A stretch of DNA of 64,000 nt. Origin: UBA1723 sp045642085. GTDB lineage: Bacteria; Bacteroidota; Bacteroidia; Bacteroidales; Paludibacteraceae. Location: assembly GCA_045642085.1 (NCBI GenBank), contig JAZUIF010000082.1:8292-72291 (forward strand), in the 5' to 3' direction. Position numbers and translations under genes: made by a program. The notes beneath the pieces are model-generated. The model did no database searches. It was given only the letters and a program-made list of their open reading frames with translations, and had not been told where the DNA came from. How positions within the stretch are numbered: the first letter of the stretch is position 1; each line of letters opens with the position of its first letter. Of the stretch, positions 1 to 7,673 are shown one piece after another.

Positions 1-1
1 T

Positions 2-376
2 GCCATCAAAGAATTCTTTGAGTCAGTGAAGAATATGGGTTATAAGGTAGTGTTGACTACTGATCATGGAACAATTCATGTTCGCAATGCCATAAAGGTG
101 GTTGGAGATAAGAATACAAATACAAACTTGCGATACAAAGTTGGTAAGAATTTGAATTACAATCCTAAGGAGGTGTTTGAGATTCGCAAACCAGAATCAA
201 TTGGCCTTCCGTCGCCAAATGTAAGTTCAGCTTATATTTTCGCTTGCAATTCCGATTTCTTCGCTTATCCTAACAATTATAACTACTACGTTTCTTATTA
301 TAAGAACACATTCCAACATGGAGGAGTGTCAATGGAGGAGATTTTCTTGCCATTGGTAGTGATGAAAGGAAAGTAA
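2..376 (+). CDS. porX: PorX-type response regulator, C-terminal PglZ domain (5'-truncated)
   Basis: Only the last ~124 codons are present; the frame is open from base 2, so the gene begins upstream of the window. The visible part reads like the end of the PglZ (alkaline-phosphatase-superfamily) effector domain of PorX: a V-L-T-T-D-H-G-T-I metal-site segment, followed by the closing stretch with H-G-G-V-S-M-E-E-I that is typical of PglZ domains. In Bacteroidota, PorX is a two-component response regulator that controls type IX secretion genes. The receiver domain is not visible, so the assignment rests on the C-terminal domain and the phylum context. A strong hairpin with a T run follows at 397-446. 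Another PglZ protein is possible but less likely. Confidence 0.72.
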   Translation, partial: AIKEFFESVKNMGYKVVLTTDHGTIHVRNAIKVVGDKNTNTNLRYKVGKNLNYNPKEVFEIRKPESIGLPSPNVSSAYIFACNSDFFAYPNNYNYYVSYYKNTFQHGGVSMEEIFLPLVVMKGK

Positions 377-396
377 TATATAATATTAAAGCATAT

Positions 397-446
397 AGAG
401 ACGTTGGTGATTGTAAACGTAACAATTTTGCAACGTCTCTTTTTTT
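397..446 (+). terminator. Intrinsic terminator after the PorX gene
   Basis: Perfect 10-bp arms AGAGACGTTG (397-406) and CAACGTCTCT (431-440), an inner ATTGT/ACAAT stem, and then a T6 run. The T run merges directly into the -33 element of the rsmA promoter. Confidence 0.85.
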
Positions 447-474
447 GTCTGTTTGCGTATTTTTATTATTTTTG
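444..474 (+). promoter_or_regulatory. Bacteroidota-type promoter of rsmA
   Basis: TTTG at 444-447, a 19-bp spacer, and TATTTTTG at 467-474, matching TTTG-N19-21-TAnnTTTG. The start codon at 494 lies 19 bp beyond the -7 box. The -33 box sits in the T tract of the preceding terminator. Confidence 0.7.
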
Positions 475-493
475 CACGGAAATTCAGAAAAAG

Positions 494-1276
494 ATGAAAG
501 TTACACCTAAAAAAGCACTTGGACAGCACTTCCTAAAAGATCTCAACATTGCACAACGCATTGCTGAGACTATTGATATGGGTGGTGGAATGCCGGTTTT
601 GGAAATCGGTCCAGGTATGGGTGTGCTTACACAATTCTTGCTTAAAAACAAGGAGATTGATCTTACTTGTATTGAACTTGATTCTGAATCTGTAACTTAT
701 CTTTTAGCCAATTTCCCTGATCTTAATGGACGTGTCATCGAAGGTGACTTTTTGAAGATGAACCTTAATGAGATGTATAAAGACCAGTTTTGTGTAATTG
801 GCAATTTCCCGTATAATATTTCGAGTCAAATTTTCTTTAAGGTTCTTGATCACAAGGACAAAGTCCCAATCTGTGCTGGTATGATTCAGAAGGAGGTTGC
901 GGAACGAATGGCGTCGAAACCGGGAACAAAAGCTTATGGAATTTTGAGTGTGCTGGTACAGGCATACTACGATATAGAATATCTGTTTACTGTTCACGAA
1001 AACGTTTTTGATCCGCCCCCGAAAGTTAAATCGGCAGTGATAAGAATGCGACGTAACGACACAAAGAAGATCAATTGTGATGAAGAATTGTTCGTTAAAG
1101 TAGTGAAGACAGCATTCAACCAACGACGCAAGATGATGCGTAATTCGTTGCAGGCTTTGCTAGGTCAAGGACATCCTTTACTAGCAGAACCAGTCTTTAT
1201 GAAGCGTCCAGAGCAGCTTAGTGTGGCTGAGTTTGTGGATTTGACAAACCTTATCGCTAAGAATATCAATGCCTGA
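494..1276 (+). CDS. rsmA: 16S rRNA (adenine1518/1519-N6)-dimethyltransferase RsmA/KsgA
   Basis: This enzyme dimethylates two adjacent adenines in the 3' terminal helix of 16S rRNA late in small-subunit assembly. Visible motifs are the N-terminal K-K-A-L-G-Q-H-F-L signature, the SAM-binding VLEIGPGMG, the GNFPYNISS catalytic motif (NxPY) and the F-x-P-P-P-K-V-S segment typical of KsgA. The open frame extends upstream to 404, but those 30 codons run through the terminator and promoter. ATG 494 starts exactly at the family's usual N-terminus, giving 260 residues. The gene stands alone between terminator-like elements. Confidence 0.96.
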   Translation: MKVTPKKALGQHFLKDLNIAQRIAETIDMGGGMPVLEIGPGMGVLTQFLLKNKEIDLTCIELDSESVTYLLANFPDLNGRVIEGDFLKMNLNEMYKDQFCVIGNFPYNISSQIFFKVLDHKDKVPICAGMIQKEVAERMASKPGTKAYGILSVLVQAYYDIEYLFTVHENVFDPPPKVKSAVIRMRRNDTKKINCDEELFVKVVKTAFNQRRKMMRNSLQALLGQGHPLLAEPVFMKRPEQLSVAEFVDLTNLIAKNINA

Positions 1277-1280
1277 TATA

Positions 1281-1298
1281 TGTCGACTTGAATCGACA
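1281..1298 (+). other. Short hairpin after rsmA
   Basis: TGTCGA (1281-1286) pairs with TCGACA (1293-1298) six bases after the rsmA stop. It has no T run, so it is at best a weak terminator or a 3'-end stabiliser. Confidence 0.35.
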
Positions 1299-1368
1299 TT
1301 AGTGAGCGAAAACCCAAAGATTAATTCAAATTGTTGCGATAGAGCAACTGTTTGTAAAATAATTTGTT

Positions 1369-2325
1369 ATGCCTGCAGTATCAGAGGTAAGATTGTTTTA
1401 TTTCGAGAACAATCGTTTGAAAGTATCTAAGGACATTAAAATTCTAAAGGAGATCCCTCTTGCGGATTTCGTTTGGATCGACCTTGTAAATGTAGCTCCT
1501 GAGACAGAGAGCGAACTTGAGCATTTTTTGAAAATCTATATTCAGGAAGAGGAGGAGATCGAAGAGATCGAGATTTCTTCTCGTTTTATTGAAACTCAGG
1601 ATACTCTTGTTGCCAACTCAAATTTCATGTTAGATGATTTTGAGAATGAACCGGTTTCATTTATTCTTAAAAATAAGATTCTTGTATCGGTTCGCGACAA
1701 TAAACTTAAGTCTTTTGATGAGACAGTAAAGAAGATGTTCGCCAATCCACGTAATTTCCCAACAGGAGATCATATCCTTTGTGCTCTTATGGAGACACGA
1801 GTTGACTATGATGCCGATATGATCGAGGATGTTACTAATGAAATCTCTGCTCTATCTAAGACAATGCAGGTAGCTGAAGATATTGATGAGGATATCCTAT
1901 TGTCTATCAAAAACCTTCAAGAAAAAATCATGCACTTGCGAGAAAACTCGATTGATAAACAACGTGTCGTGTCGAATATTCTTCGTAGTGAGTTGTTCTC
2001 GAAAGATTTAACTCCAAGAATGAACATGATCATCAAGGATATAAATTCATTGATTGAGCATATCAAGTTTGGTTTCGATCGTCTAGACTACTTGCAGGAT
2101 ACATTCCTAGGTTTGGTTAATATTGAGCAGAATAAAATCATCAAAATATTTACGATTGTGAGTGTGCTATTCATGCCGCCAACTTGGATCGCAAGTATAT
2201 TCGGTATGAACTTCAATATCATTCCGATGGCTGACCATCAGTTTGGATTCTGGATTTCAATTGGAATCATGTTGATGTCGTCAATAGTTGTACTATATTT
2301 CTTTAAGAAGAAAAATTTATTGTAA
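1369..2325 (+). CDS. corA: CorA-family magnesium/cobalt transporter
   Basis: Inner-membrane divalent cation channel, 318 residues, the normal CorA length. The N-terminal ~250 residues are the cytoplasmic alpha/beta and long-helix funnel. The C-terminus has the two expected membrane helices with the signature Y/F-G-M-N selectivity loop, here I-F-G-M-N-F at about residue 279-284, and a basic K-K-K tail. The segment around residues 60-66 is very acidic (E-E-E-E-I-E-E). It is monocistronic: a hairpin terminator follows at 2349 and the next gene begins 190 bp downstream. Confidence 0.93.
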   Translation: MPAVSEVRLFYFENNRLKVSKDIKILKEIPLADFVWIDLVNVAPETESELEHFLKIYIQEEEEIEEIEISSRFIETQDTLVANSNFMLDDFENEPVSFILKNKILVSVRDNKLKSFDETVKKMFANPRNFPTGDHILCALMETRVDYDADMIEDVTNEISALSKTMQVAEDIDEDILLSIKNLQEKIMHLRENSIDKQRVVSNILRSELFSKDLTPRMNMIIKDINSLIEHIKFGFDRLDYLQDTFLGLVNIEQNKIIKIFTIVSVLFMPPTWIASIFGMNFNIIPMADHQFGFWISIGIMLMSSIVVLYFFKKKNLL

Positions 2326-2348
2326 TACAATAACTTGAATAGATATTT

Positions 2349-2389
2349 TGTGAGCATCAAGAACTTTTTTCTTGGTGCTCACAATATTT
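2349..2389 (+). terminator. Terminator after corA
   Basis: 15-bp arms (2349-2363 and 2369-2383) with one T/G wobble around a short T-rich loop, followed by an AT-rich tail (ATATTTTAT). Long stem but imperfect T run. Confidence 0.65.
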
Positions 2390-2515
2390 TATGGATGTTT
2401 ACGTTTTATAATCAGAAAGCATGAGATTTATTTATTCGATGCAAGCTTGTTATATAATGAATGAATTGTTGCGTTTTGTCAATGAAAATTTAAAAGATTA
2501 TTAAATTTAAGTATC

Positions 2516-3388
2516 ATGAAAATGAGGAGGATTTTTTGTTTGTTGTCTCTTTGTTTAGTATTTATGACCAATCTGTTTGCTGAGACTTCGGATTCGTTAT
2601 CTATTACAGACAACAACAGACCAACTACAAGTTTTTCTTTTGGATTGGGTATTGGAAGCGAGAGTCACCATGTCTCTTATCTGTCTCCATTGCTTTATGA
2701 AGGAATTGGACATGAATTATGGGCAGAAAGACTAAAGCGTCTTGAAAAAAGAGGAAAACTATTCTACAGCTCTACCAATTTAAGTTTACGAAGTACTTAT
2801 CTTTCAGCGTTTAATGAAGCTAATTTGATGCATGTCAGAACAATAAAGTTCGATTATCATTATTATTATGATTGGAAGATGGTTCCAAATTTCAACTTCC
2901 TAATCGGAGGTTATGCTGGTTTTGAATTTGGTTCAGATGAACTAGAGGCTGGTATTGCCAACAATGAACATTTTCCTCGTAGAGATTTTCCTATGTTGGG
3001 ATTTTCAATGCGTCCAACGTTATGTATACAAACAAAACGTCGTGTTATTAAGTTGACTGATCAATTCGACTTTTATTTGGCAGGATTCTCGCTTACACCG
3101 ACTTATTCACAGCCATATTTCGAATCTGAATTAAGCGGATCTACGTTATTTGATTTTTATGGTTTTAGTTCGTTCTGCGACAAATTCAGTTTCACTAACA
3201 AATTCACTGCTGATATACCTCTTCGTAGAACCACATTACGACTAGGAATGGTTGTTGATCGTACAAAATCAATGATCAATCAGATTGATAACCGTACATT
3301 TAATGTGAGAGCACTTGCTGGATTCTCATTTGATTATCGTCCTATTGCAGGAAGAAAACATACAAATATTAAAAACATTTTTGAGTAA
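2516..3388 (+). CDS. Predicted outer-membrane protein, duplicated unit copy 1
   Basis: 290 residues with a clear signal peptide (M-K-M-R-R then a hydrophobic run ending L-F-A-E). The mature part has alternating aromatic/polar beta-strand patterns and many G-F/G-Y pairs, as expected of an outer-membrane barrel. It ends in a positively charged stretch and F-E rather than a clear terminal aromatic strand. I do not recognise a named family with confidence; DUF3316-like Bacteroidota barrels are a possibility. It is paralogous to 4594-5448: both share G-I-G-x-E-(S/T)-H-H-V-S-Y-L-S-P-L-L-Y near the N-terminus, A-Y/G-Y-A-G-F-E-F-G in the middle and R-R-x-T-L-R-L-G near the end. The S41 peptidase lipoprotein starts 6 bp downstream, so the two are almost certainly co-transcribed. 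Confidence 0.7.
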   Translation: MKMRRIFCLLSLCLVFMTNLFAETSDSLSITDNNRPTTSFSFGLGIGSESHHVSYLSPLLYEGIGHELWAERLKRLEKRGKLFYSSTNLSLRSTYLSAFNEANLMHVRTIKFDYHYYYDWKMVPNFNFLIGGYAGFEFGSDELEAGIANNEHFPRRDFPMLGFSMRPTLCIQTKRRVIKLTDQFDFYLAGFSLTPTYSQPYFESELSGSTLFDFYGFSSFCDKFSFTNKFTADIPLRRTTLRLGMVVDRTKSMINQIDNRTFNVRALAGFSFDYRPIAGRKHTNIKNIFE

Positions 3389-3394
3389 AGAGTC

Positions 3395-4435
3395 ATGAAA
3401 AAGATATTTGCTGTAATTTTTGTGGCGGTTATGTCCACATTTGTCGCATGTGACGACGATCTTAAGTTCACTGAGGACGAAATGAACGACTACGAATATA
3501 ATTTCGAGTTTCTTTGGAAGGAAATCAATGAAAAATATTGTTTCTTCGACTTTAAGAAGGACAGTATCAAGGATTGGGATGATGTTCATAAAGAATATTT
3601 GCCTTATGTAAAACAATGTAAATCAGAAATTGAATTTTTTGACCTTATGGGGGCAATGTTGAACGAACTGAAAGATGGACATGTTAATTTGGTCTCTTCA
3701 TTCGACATTTCATTCTATGACTTCGATGAGAATTATCCAAAAGATATTGATCTAGACGTATTAAATAGTGACCGTTATATAGGAAAGAATTGTAAGCGTA
3801 GTGGAGGCTTTGACTATAAAACCTTACGTGACGGAAATGTAGGTTATATGTATTTCGGTGATTTTATGTCTTCGTTCTCTGATTCACAGATTGATTTTAT
3901 CTTAAATTACTTCCAGGATACTAAAGGTATTATAATCGATGTTAGAAACAATAGTGGTGGTAATGCCTTTGCCCCAAAGAGTATTATTTCTCATTTTATA
4001 AAAGAACCACATGTCCTTTATTATCTGACTTACAAAACAGGGAAGGGTCATTCTGATTTTTCATCACTCGTTGAAGACAAAGTAGAGCCGATTAAAGATG
4101 GTGTTATTTATGACAAACCTGTTTATGTCTTAACAAACAGAGGTTGTTTTAGCGCCACTAATATCTTTGCCTTTTCGGTTAAGGGCTTGCCTCGTATGAC
4201 TATTCTTGGTGCTAAAACAGGAGGTGGCACTGGATCTCCAACTATAACTGAGATGCCTAATGGATGGTTGGCTCGTTATTCGGGAAGTATACTCTTAGAC
4301 AAGAATAAACAGAATACTGAGTTTGGCGTCGAACCTGATATTGAGTTGCATTTGGATGAAGAACTTGCAAGAACTCAAGGGTTGGATAATATCATTGAGA
4401 CAGCATGCGACTATATTGAAGGCAAAATCAAGTGA
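3395..4435 (+). CDS. S41-family peptidase lipoprotein, duplicated unit copy 1
   Basis: 346 residues. An SPII signal (M-K-K-I-F-A..., lipobox T-F-V-A-C at about Cys19) followed by D-D-D points to an acylated envelope protein. The S41 (tail-specific/tricorn-type) core is visible: G-N-V-G-Y-M-Y-F near residue 148, I-I-I-D-V-R-N-N-S-G-G-N near 180, and the nucleophile segment G-C-F-S-A-T-N at about residue 251-257 followed by G-A-K-T-G-G-G. No PDZ domain is evident between the N-terminal helical cap and the protease core, unlike CtpA/Prc. Its partner is the barrel protein immediately upstream. The substrate is unknown. The paralogue is 5454-6488. Confidence 0.85.
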   Translation: MKKIFAVIFVAVMSTFVACDDDLKFTEDEMNDYEYNFEFLWKEINEKYCFFDFKKDSIKDWDDVHKEYLPYVKQCKSEIEFFDLMGAMLNELKDGHVNLVSSFDISFYDFDENYPKDIDLDVLNSDRYIGKNCKRSGGFDYKTLRDGNVGYMYFGDFMSSFSDSQIDFILNYFQDTKGIIIDVRNNSGGNAFAPKSIISHFIKEPHVLYYLTYKTGKGHSDFSSLVEDKVEPIKDGVIYDKPVYVLTNRGCFSATNIFAFSVKGLPRMTILGAKTGGGTGSPTITEMPNGWLARYSGSILLDKNKQNTEFGVEPDIELHLDEELARTQGLDNIIETACDYIEGKIK

Positions 4436-4463
4436 TTTTCATCTTAAAGTCATAATATAGAAA

Positions 4464-4502
4464 CCAGGGAAATCTAATTGTCATGATTTCCCTGGCTTTT
4501 TT
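4464..4502 (+). terminator. Intrinsic terminator between the two duplicated units
   Basis: Perfect 10-bp arms CCAGGGAAAT (4464-4473) and ATTTCCCTGG (4486-4495), followed by CTTTTTT. It closes the first OMP/S41 transcript. Confidence 0.9.
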
Positions 4503-4532
4503 GTTTATGTGATTTGTTTTCAATTGGAAAAT

Positions 4533-4563
4533 TTTGATGTTGACAATATCATCGTTATTTTTG
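4533..4563 (+). promoter_or_regulatory. Promoter of the second OMP/S41 unit
   Basis: TTTG (4533-4536), a 19-bp spacer, and TATTTTTG (4556-4563), 30 bp before ATG 4594. Both Bacteroidota boxes match well, so copy 2 has its own promoter. Confidence 0.7.
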
Positions 4564-4593
4564 TAGATAGAAAATAATTATGGCTTAATTTTG

Positions 4594-5448
4594 ATGAAGA
4601 GGTTTTCTTTAATATTCTCTTTTATATTTATATGTTTGACGACGTTGCTTGCAGAGTCTGTTGATTCTACATCTGTAAGGTTAGGCAATCGTGCGTTTGG
4701 ATTTGGTATAGGCAAAGAAACTCATCATGTCTCATATCTTTCGCCTCTTTTGTATTCTGGCACAGCATTTGAATTTTGGAATGAGACAATTAAAAATCAT
4801 AAACATGACTCTAGCGACTTTTATAGTGTCTTGAATAACAGAGTTCATTTCTCTCCAAGTTCACCCAATAGTGAGTCGACAGTAATGGACATCGTTTATG
4901 ATGTATTCAAGTTCCATGAATATTATGACGTGAAATTGACTCCAGACTTTCATCTTCTTTGTGGAGCTTATGCTGGTTTTGAATTTGGCGTGGATATGTT
5001 GATGAGTAATTCCAATAATCCCGTTTATGTACGTGCTGATTTGAATCTGCTTGGATTATCATTGTGTCCGACTCTTTGCGTCCGTACTAAACGTCGCCTG
5101 ATCAAATTTTCTAACCAGCTTGATTTGAGATTGGCGGGAATAGTATTCTCTCCTACATATACTCAGCTTTATTATGATTTGACGTTGCCTGACTACGATA
5201 GAAAAGAATTCTTTGATTTTAACTCTTTCTCAGAGAAATTTCGTGTGGAGGATAAATTCATGGTTGAATTGCAGATGCGACGTCGCACATTGCGTTTGGG
5301 ATTGCTCTTGGATAGATCGAAATCTGAAATCAATTCTATAGACAATCGTACAACTAATATACAAGGACTTATAGGATGGTCATTCGACTATTATCATCTT
5401 AAGGGTCGACTTAATAGAGATTCCAGATTTTCAACTGTTTTTGAATAG
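4594..5448 (+). CDS. Predicted outer-membrane protein, duplicated unit copy 2
   Basis: 284 residues from ATG 4594; a TTG at 4591 is in frame but the ATG is the natural start. The signal peptide is M-K-R-F-S-L-I-F-S-F... ending L-L-A-E. It is a full-length paralogue of 2516-3388, with the same order of conserved blocks (H-H-V-S-Y-L-S-P-L-L-Y; A-Y-A-G-F-E-F-G; C-V-R-T-K-R-R-L-I-K; R-R-T-L-R-L-G; final I-D-N-R-T-x-N). The conserved basic T-K-R-R turn and the repeated amphipathic strands support a membrane barrel; the function is unknown. The S41 lipoprotein begins 5 bp after its stop, as in copy 1. Confidence 0.7.
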   Translation: MKRFSLIFSFIFICLTTLLAESVDSTSVRLGNRAFGFGIGKETHHVSYLSPLLYSGTAFEFWNETIKNHKHDSSDFYSVLNNRVHFSPSSPNSESTVMDIVYDVFKFHEYYDVKLTPDFHLLCGAYAGFEFGVDMLMSNSNNPVYVRADLNLLGLSLCPTLCVRTKRRLIKFSNQLDLRLAGIVFSPTYTQLYYDLTLPDYDRKEFFDFNSFSEKFRVEDKFMVELQMRRRTLRLGLLLDRSKSEINSIDNRTTNIQGLIGWSFDYYHLKGRLNRDSRFSTVFE

Positions 5449-5453
5449 ACGCT

Positions 5454-6488
5454 ATGAAAAGAATATTTGCTATAATAACACTGGCGATGATGTCTGTTTT
5501 GGTCGCGTGTGATGATGATTTGGAATACGATGACTTTGACGCCGTTGCCAATTTTAAATTTCTTTGGAAAGAAATCGATGAAAAGTACTGTTTCTTTGAT
5601 TATAAGAAAGATAGTATCAAGGATTGGGATGATGTTTATACCGAATATGAACAAAAAGTTTACTATGATTGTCAAAATGATATAGAATATTTCGATATCC
5701 TTGCAGCAATGTTAGCAGAATTGAAAGATGGACATGTCAATTTATATTGTCCATTTGATGTGTCAAGATATGATTTTGCCGACAATACACCTGTTGATTA
5801 CGATGCTAATCTGATTGCCTATAATGAGCGTTACTTGGGTAAGGGGACACGAATGATAGGTGGATTTAGATATAAAACACTGCGTGATGGCAATGTTGGG
5901 TATATTAGATATGCTGATTTTGCTTCTTCGTTCTCTCATGGTCATTTGAATAATATCTTTTATTTATTCAAGGACACTAAAGGTTTGATAATCGATGTGA
6001 GAAGTAACGGAGGTGGTGCAATTTCTAATGTTAACAATTTGGTCGCACACTTTATAGAGGAAGAAACTGTTATAGGTTACAGAGTCAATAAGACTGGCCC
6101 TGGACATTCTGATTTTTCTGCTCCTGTGGCAGAGATAGTTTCTCCGGTTTCTAATGGTATAATTTATCATAACCCCGTATACATACTTACGAATAGTCGT
6201 TGTTATAGCGCGACAAACGAATTTGTGTATGCTATGAAGGGCTTGCCAAACATCACTATTCTTGGAGGCAAGACAGGAGGAGGATGCGGTATGCCGTTCA
6301 CGACTGAGCTTCCTTGTGGTTGGAAAGTGCGTTTTTCTGCAAATCCATGTTTCGACAGGAATATGCAGATCACAGAGTTTGGTGTAGAGCCAGATATAGA
6401 GGTGCATTTAGATGAAGAATTAGCATATAAGCAGAAATTAGATAATATAATTGAAACTGCTTGTGATTATATAGAAGGGAAAAAATGA
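5454..6488 (+). CDS. S41-family peptidase lipoprotein, duplicated unit copy 2
   Basis: 344 residues. SPII signal with lipobox V-L-V-A-C followed by D-D-D-L, as in copy 1. The same layout follows: an N-terminal helical cap containing E-K-Y-C-F-F-D and L-K-D-G-H-V-N-L, then G-N-V-G-Y-I-R-Y, I-I-D-V-R-S-N-G-G-G and the nucleophile motif R-C-Y-S-A-T-N near residue 248-254, followed by G-G-K-T-G-G-G. The active-site signature is intact, so neither copy looks like a pseudogene. The stop overlaps the start of the downstream RNA methyltransferase by 4 bp (ATGA), indicating translational coupling. Confidence 0.85.
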   Translation: MKRIFAIITLAMMSVLVACDDDLEYDDFDAVANFKFLWKEIDEKYCFFDYKKDSIKDWDDVYTEYEQKVYYDCQNDIEYFDILAAMLAELKDGHVNLYCPFDVSRYDFADNTPVDYDANLIAYNERYLGKGTRMIGGFRYKTLRDGNVGYIRYADFASSFSHGHLNNIFYLFKDTKGLIIDVRSNGGGAISNVNNLVAHFIEEETVIGYRVNKTGPGHSDFSAPVAEIVSPVSNGIIYHNPVYILTNSRCYSATNEFVYAMKGLPNITILGGKTGGGCGMPFTTELPCGWKVRFSANPCFDRNMQITEFGVEPDIEVHLDEELAYKQKLDNIIETACDYIEGKK

Positions 6489-7018
6489 AGAAACTGACCG
6501 TAGAAGATTTAAATAGAATTAGCCCAGAGGAGTTTAAGCAGACAAAGAAGATTCCTTTGGTTGTGGTGTTGGATAATGTGAGAAGCATGCATAATGTAGG
6601 TGCTGTATTTCGTACAGCCGACGCATTCATAGTTGAAAAAATTGTGTTGTGTGGTATCACTTCATGCCCGCCTAACGCTGAGATTCACAAAAGTGCTCTT
6701 GGTGCGGAGATGACTGTCGACTGGGAATACGCAGAGGATACTCTTGATGCAGTCAAGAAATTGAAGGGGGAGGGCTATCATGTCTACTCCATAGAGCAGG
6801 TAGAGAGAAGTGAGATGCTTCAATCTTTGTCGTTGCCAGAAGGAAAATCAGGTTTTGCCATTGTGATGGGAAATGAGGTTAAGGGCGTTCGTCAGGATGT
6901 TGTCGACGAGAGCGATGGTGTGATTGAGATACCACAGTTTGGCACTAAACACTCTTTGAATGTATCAGTTACAGCTGGAATCGTGATGTGGGAATTATTC
7001 AAGAGATTGAAACTGTGA
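6485..7018 (+). CDS. TrmH/SpoU-family RNA 2'-O-methyltransferase
   Basis: 177 residues, a compact SPOUT methyltransferase without an N-terminal substrate-binding domain. SpoU motifs are visible: motif 1 L-D-N-V-R-S-M-H-N-V-G-A-V-F-R-T near residue 30, motif 2 I-V-M-G-N-E-V-K-G-V near 129, and motif 3 I-P-Q-F-G-T-K-H-S-L-N-V-S near 150, where the knot binds SAM. The target (tRNA or rRNA position) cannot be read from the sequence. It overlaps the upstream S41 gene by 4 bp, so a housekeeping-type RNA modification enzyme has become the last gene of the second duplicated unit. Confidence 0.9.
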   Translation: MKKLTVEDLNRISPEEFKQTKKIPLVVVLDNVRSMHNVGAVFRTADAFIVEKIVLCGITSCPPNAEIHKSALGAEMTVDWEYAEDTLDAVKKLKGEGYHVYSIEQVERSEMLQSLSLPEGKSGFAIVMGNEVKGVRQDVVDESDGVIEIPQFGTKHSLNVSVTAGIVMWELFKRLKL

Positions 7019-7120
7019 ATCCACAAATATCACGTTTGACTCATTTAAATTTAGACGTATTGACGTGCGTCTTTCAAAATAATTAAGATAACCGTTGTTT
7101 ATAACCTTTTCTTAAACCTT

Positions 7121-7151
7121 TTGCTGATTTAATCGCAATTATTTAATTTTG
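7121..7151 (+). promoter_or_regulatory. Promoter of rlmH
   Basis: TTG at 7121-7123 inside a T-rich run, a 20-bp spacer, and TAATTTTG at 7144-7151. The start codon is at 7200, giving a leader of about 40 nt that contains a GTTATCGTTATCGTCAACGT stretch. Confidence 0.6.
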
Positions 7152-7199
7152 CATTAGTTTTTAGCGTTATCGTTATCGTCAACGTTTATTTGAATTAGT

Positions 7200-7673
7200 A
7201 TGAAAATTGATCTTGTAGCAGTCGGCAAAACAGTCGATAAAAATTTTATTGCGTCTATTAAAGAATACGTTAATAGATTGTCGCACTATACTCAATTTTC
7301 ATTCATTGAGATTCCAGAATTAAAGAACACAAAAAATCTGAGTGAGGATCAGCAGAAGCAAAAAGAGGAGGAGTTGATTATGCAGGAGATTTCATCCAGC
7401 GACGAATTAATCCTTCTTGATGAGCATGGATCTGAATTCACATCTATCGGATTTTCAGAATATTTACAGAAGAAAATGAATGCCGGAGGAAAGCGTTTGG
7501 TTTTCCTTATTGGCGGCCCTTATGGTTTTTCTCCTAATGTTTACAAACGTGCAAATGGAAAAGTATCGCTTTCAAAAATGACATTTTCTCATCAAATGAT
7601 TAGACTCATTTTTGTAGAGCAAATCTACCGTGCTTTTACGATCTTAAAGGGAGAGCCATACCATCATGAATGA
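7200..7673 (+). CDS. rlmH: 23S rRNA (pseudouridine1915-N3)-methyltransferase RlmH
   Basis: 157 residues, the typical RlmH length. The SPOUT fold signatures are clear: the N-terminus M-K-I-D-L-V-A-V-G-K-T, L-L-D-E-H-G mid-protein, F-L-I-G-G-P-Y-G-F for SAM binding and the C-terminal M-T-F-S-H-Q-M-I-R-L...E-Q-I-Y-R-A-F-T-I-L...P-Y-H-H. It methylates pseudouridine 1915 in helix 69 of 23S rRNA on the assembled 70S ribosome. The last bases overlap the start of the downstream sensor kinase (ATGA, 4 bp). Confidence 0.96.
   Translation: MKIDLVAVGKTVDKNFIASIKEYVNRLSHYTQFSFIEIPELKNTKNLSEDQQKQKEEELIMQEISSSDELILLDEHGSEFTSIGFSEYLQKKMNAGGKRLVFLIGGPYGFSPNVYKRANGKVSLSKMTFSHQMIRLIFVEQIYRAFTILKGEPYHHE

Noticed and set aside
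404..493. 30-codon N-terminal extension of RsmA
   Set aside because: These codons cover a terminator and the rsmA promoter, and RsmA proteins start at M-K-V-T-P-K-K-A.
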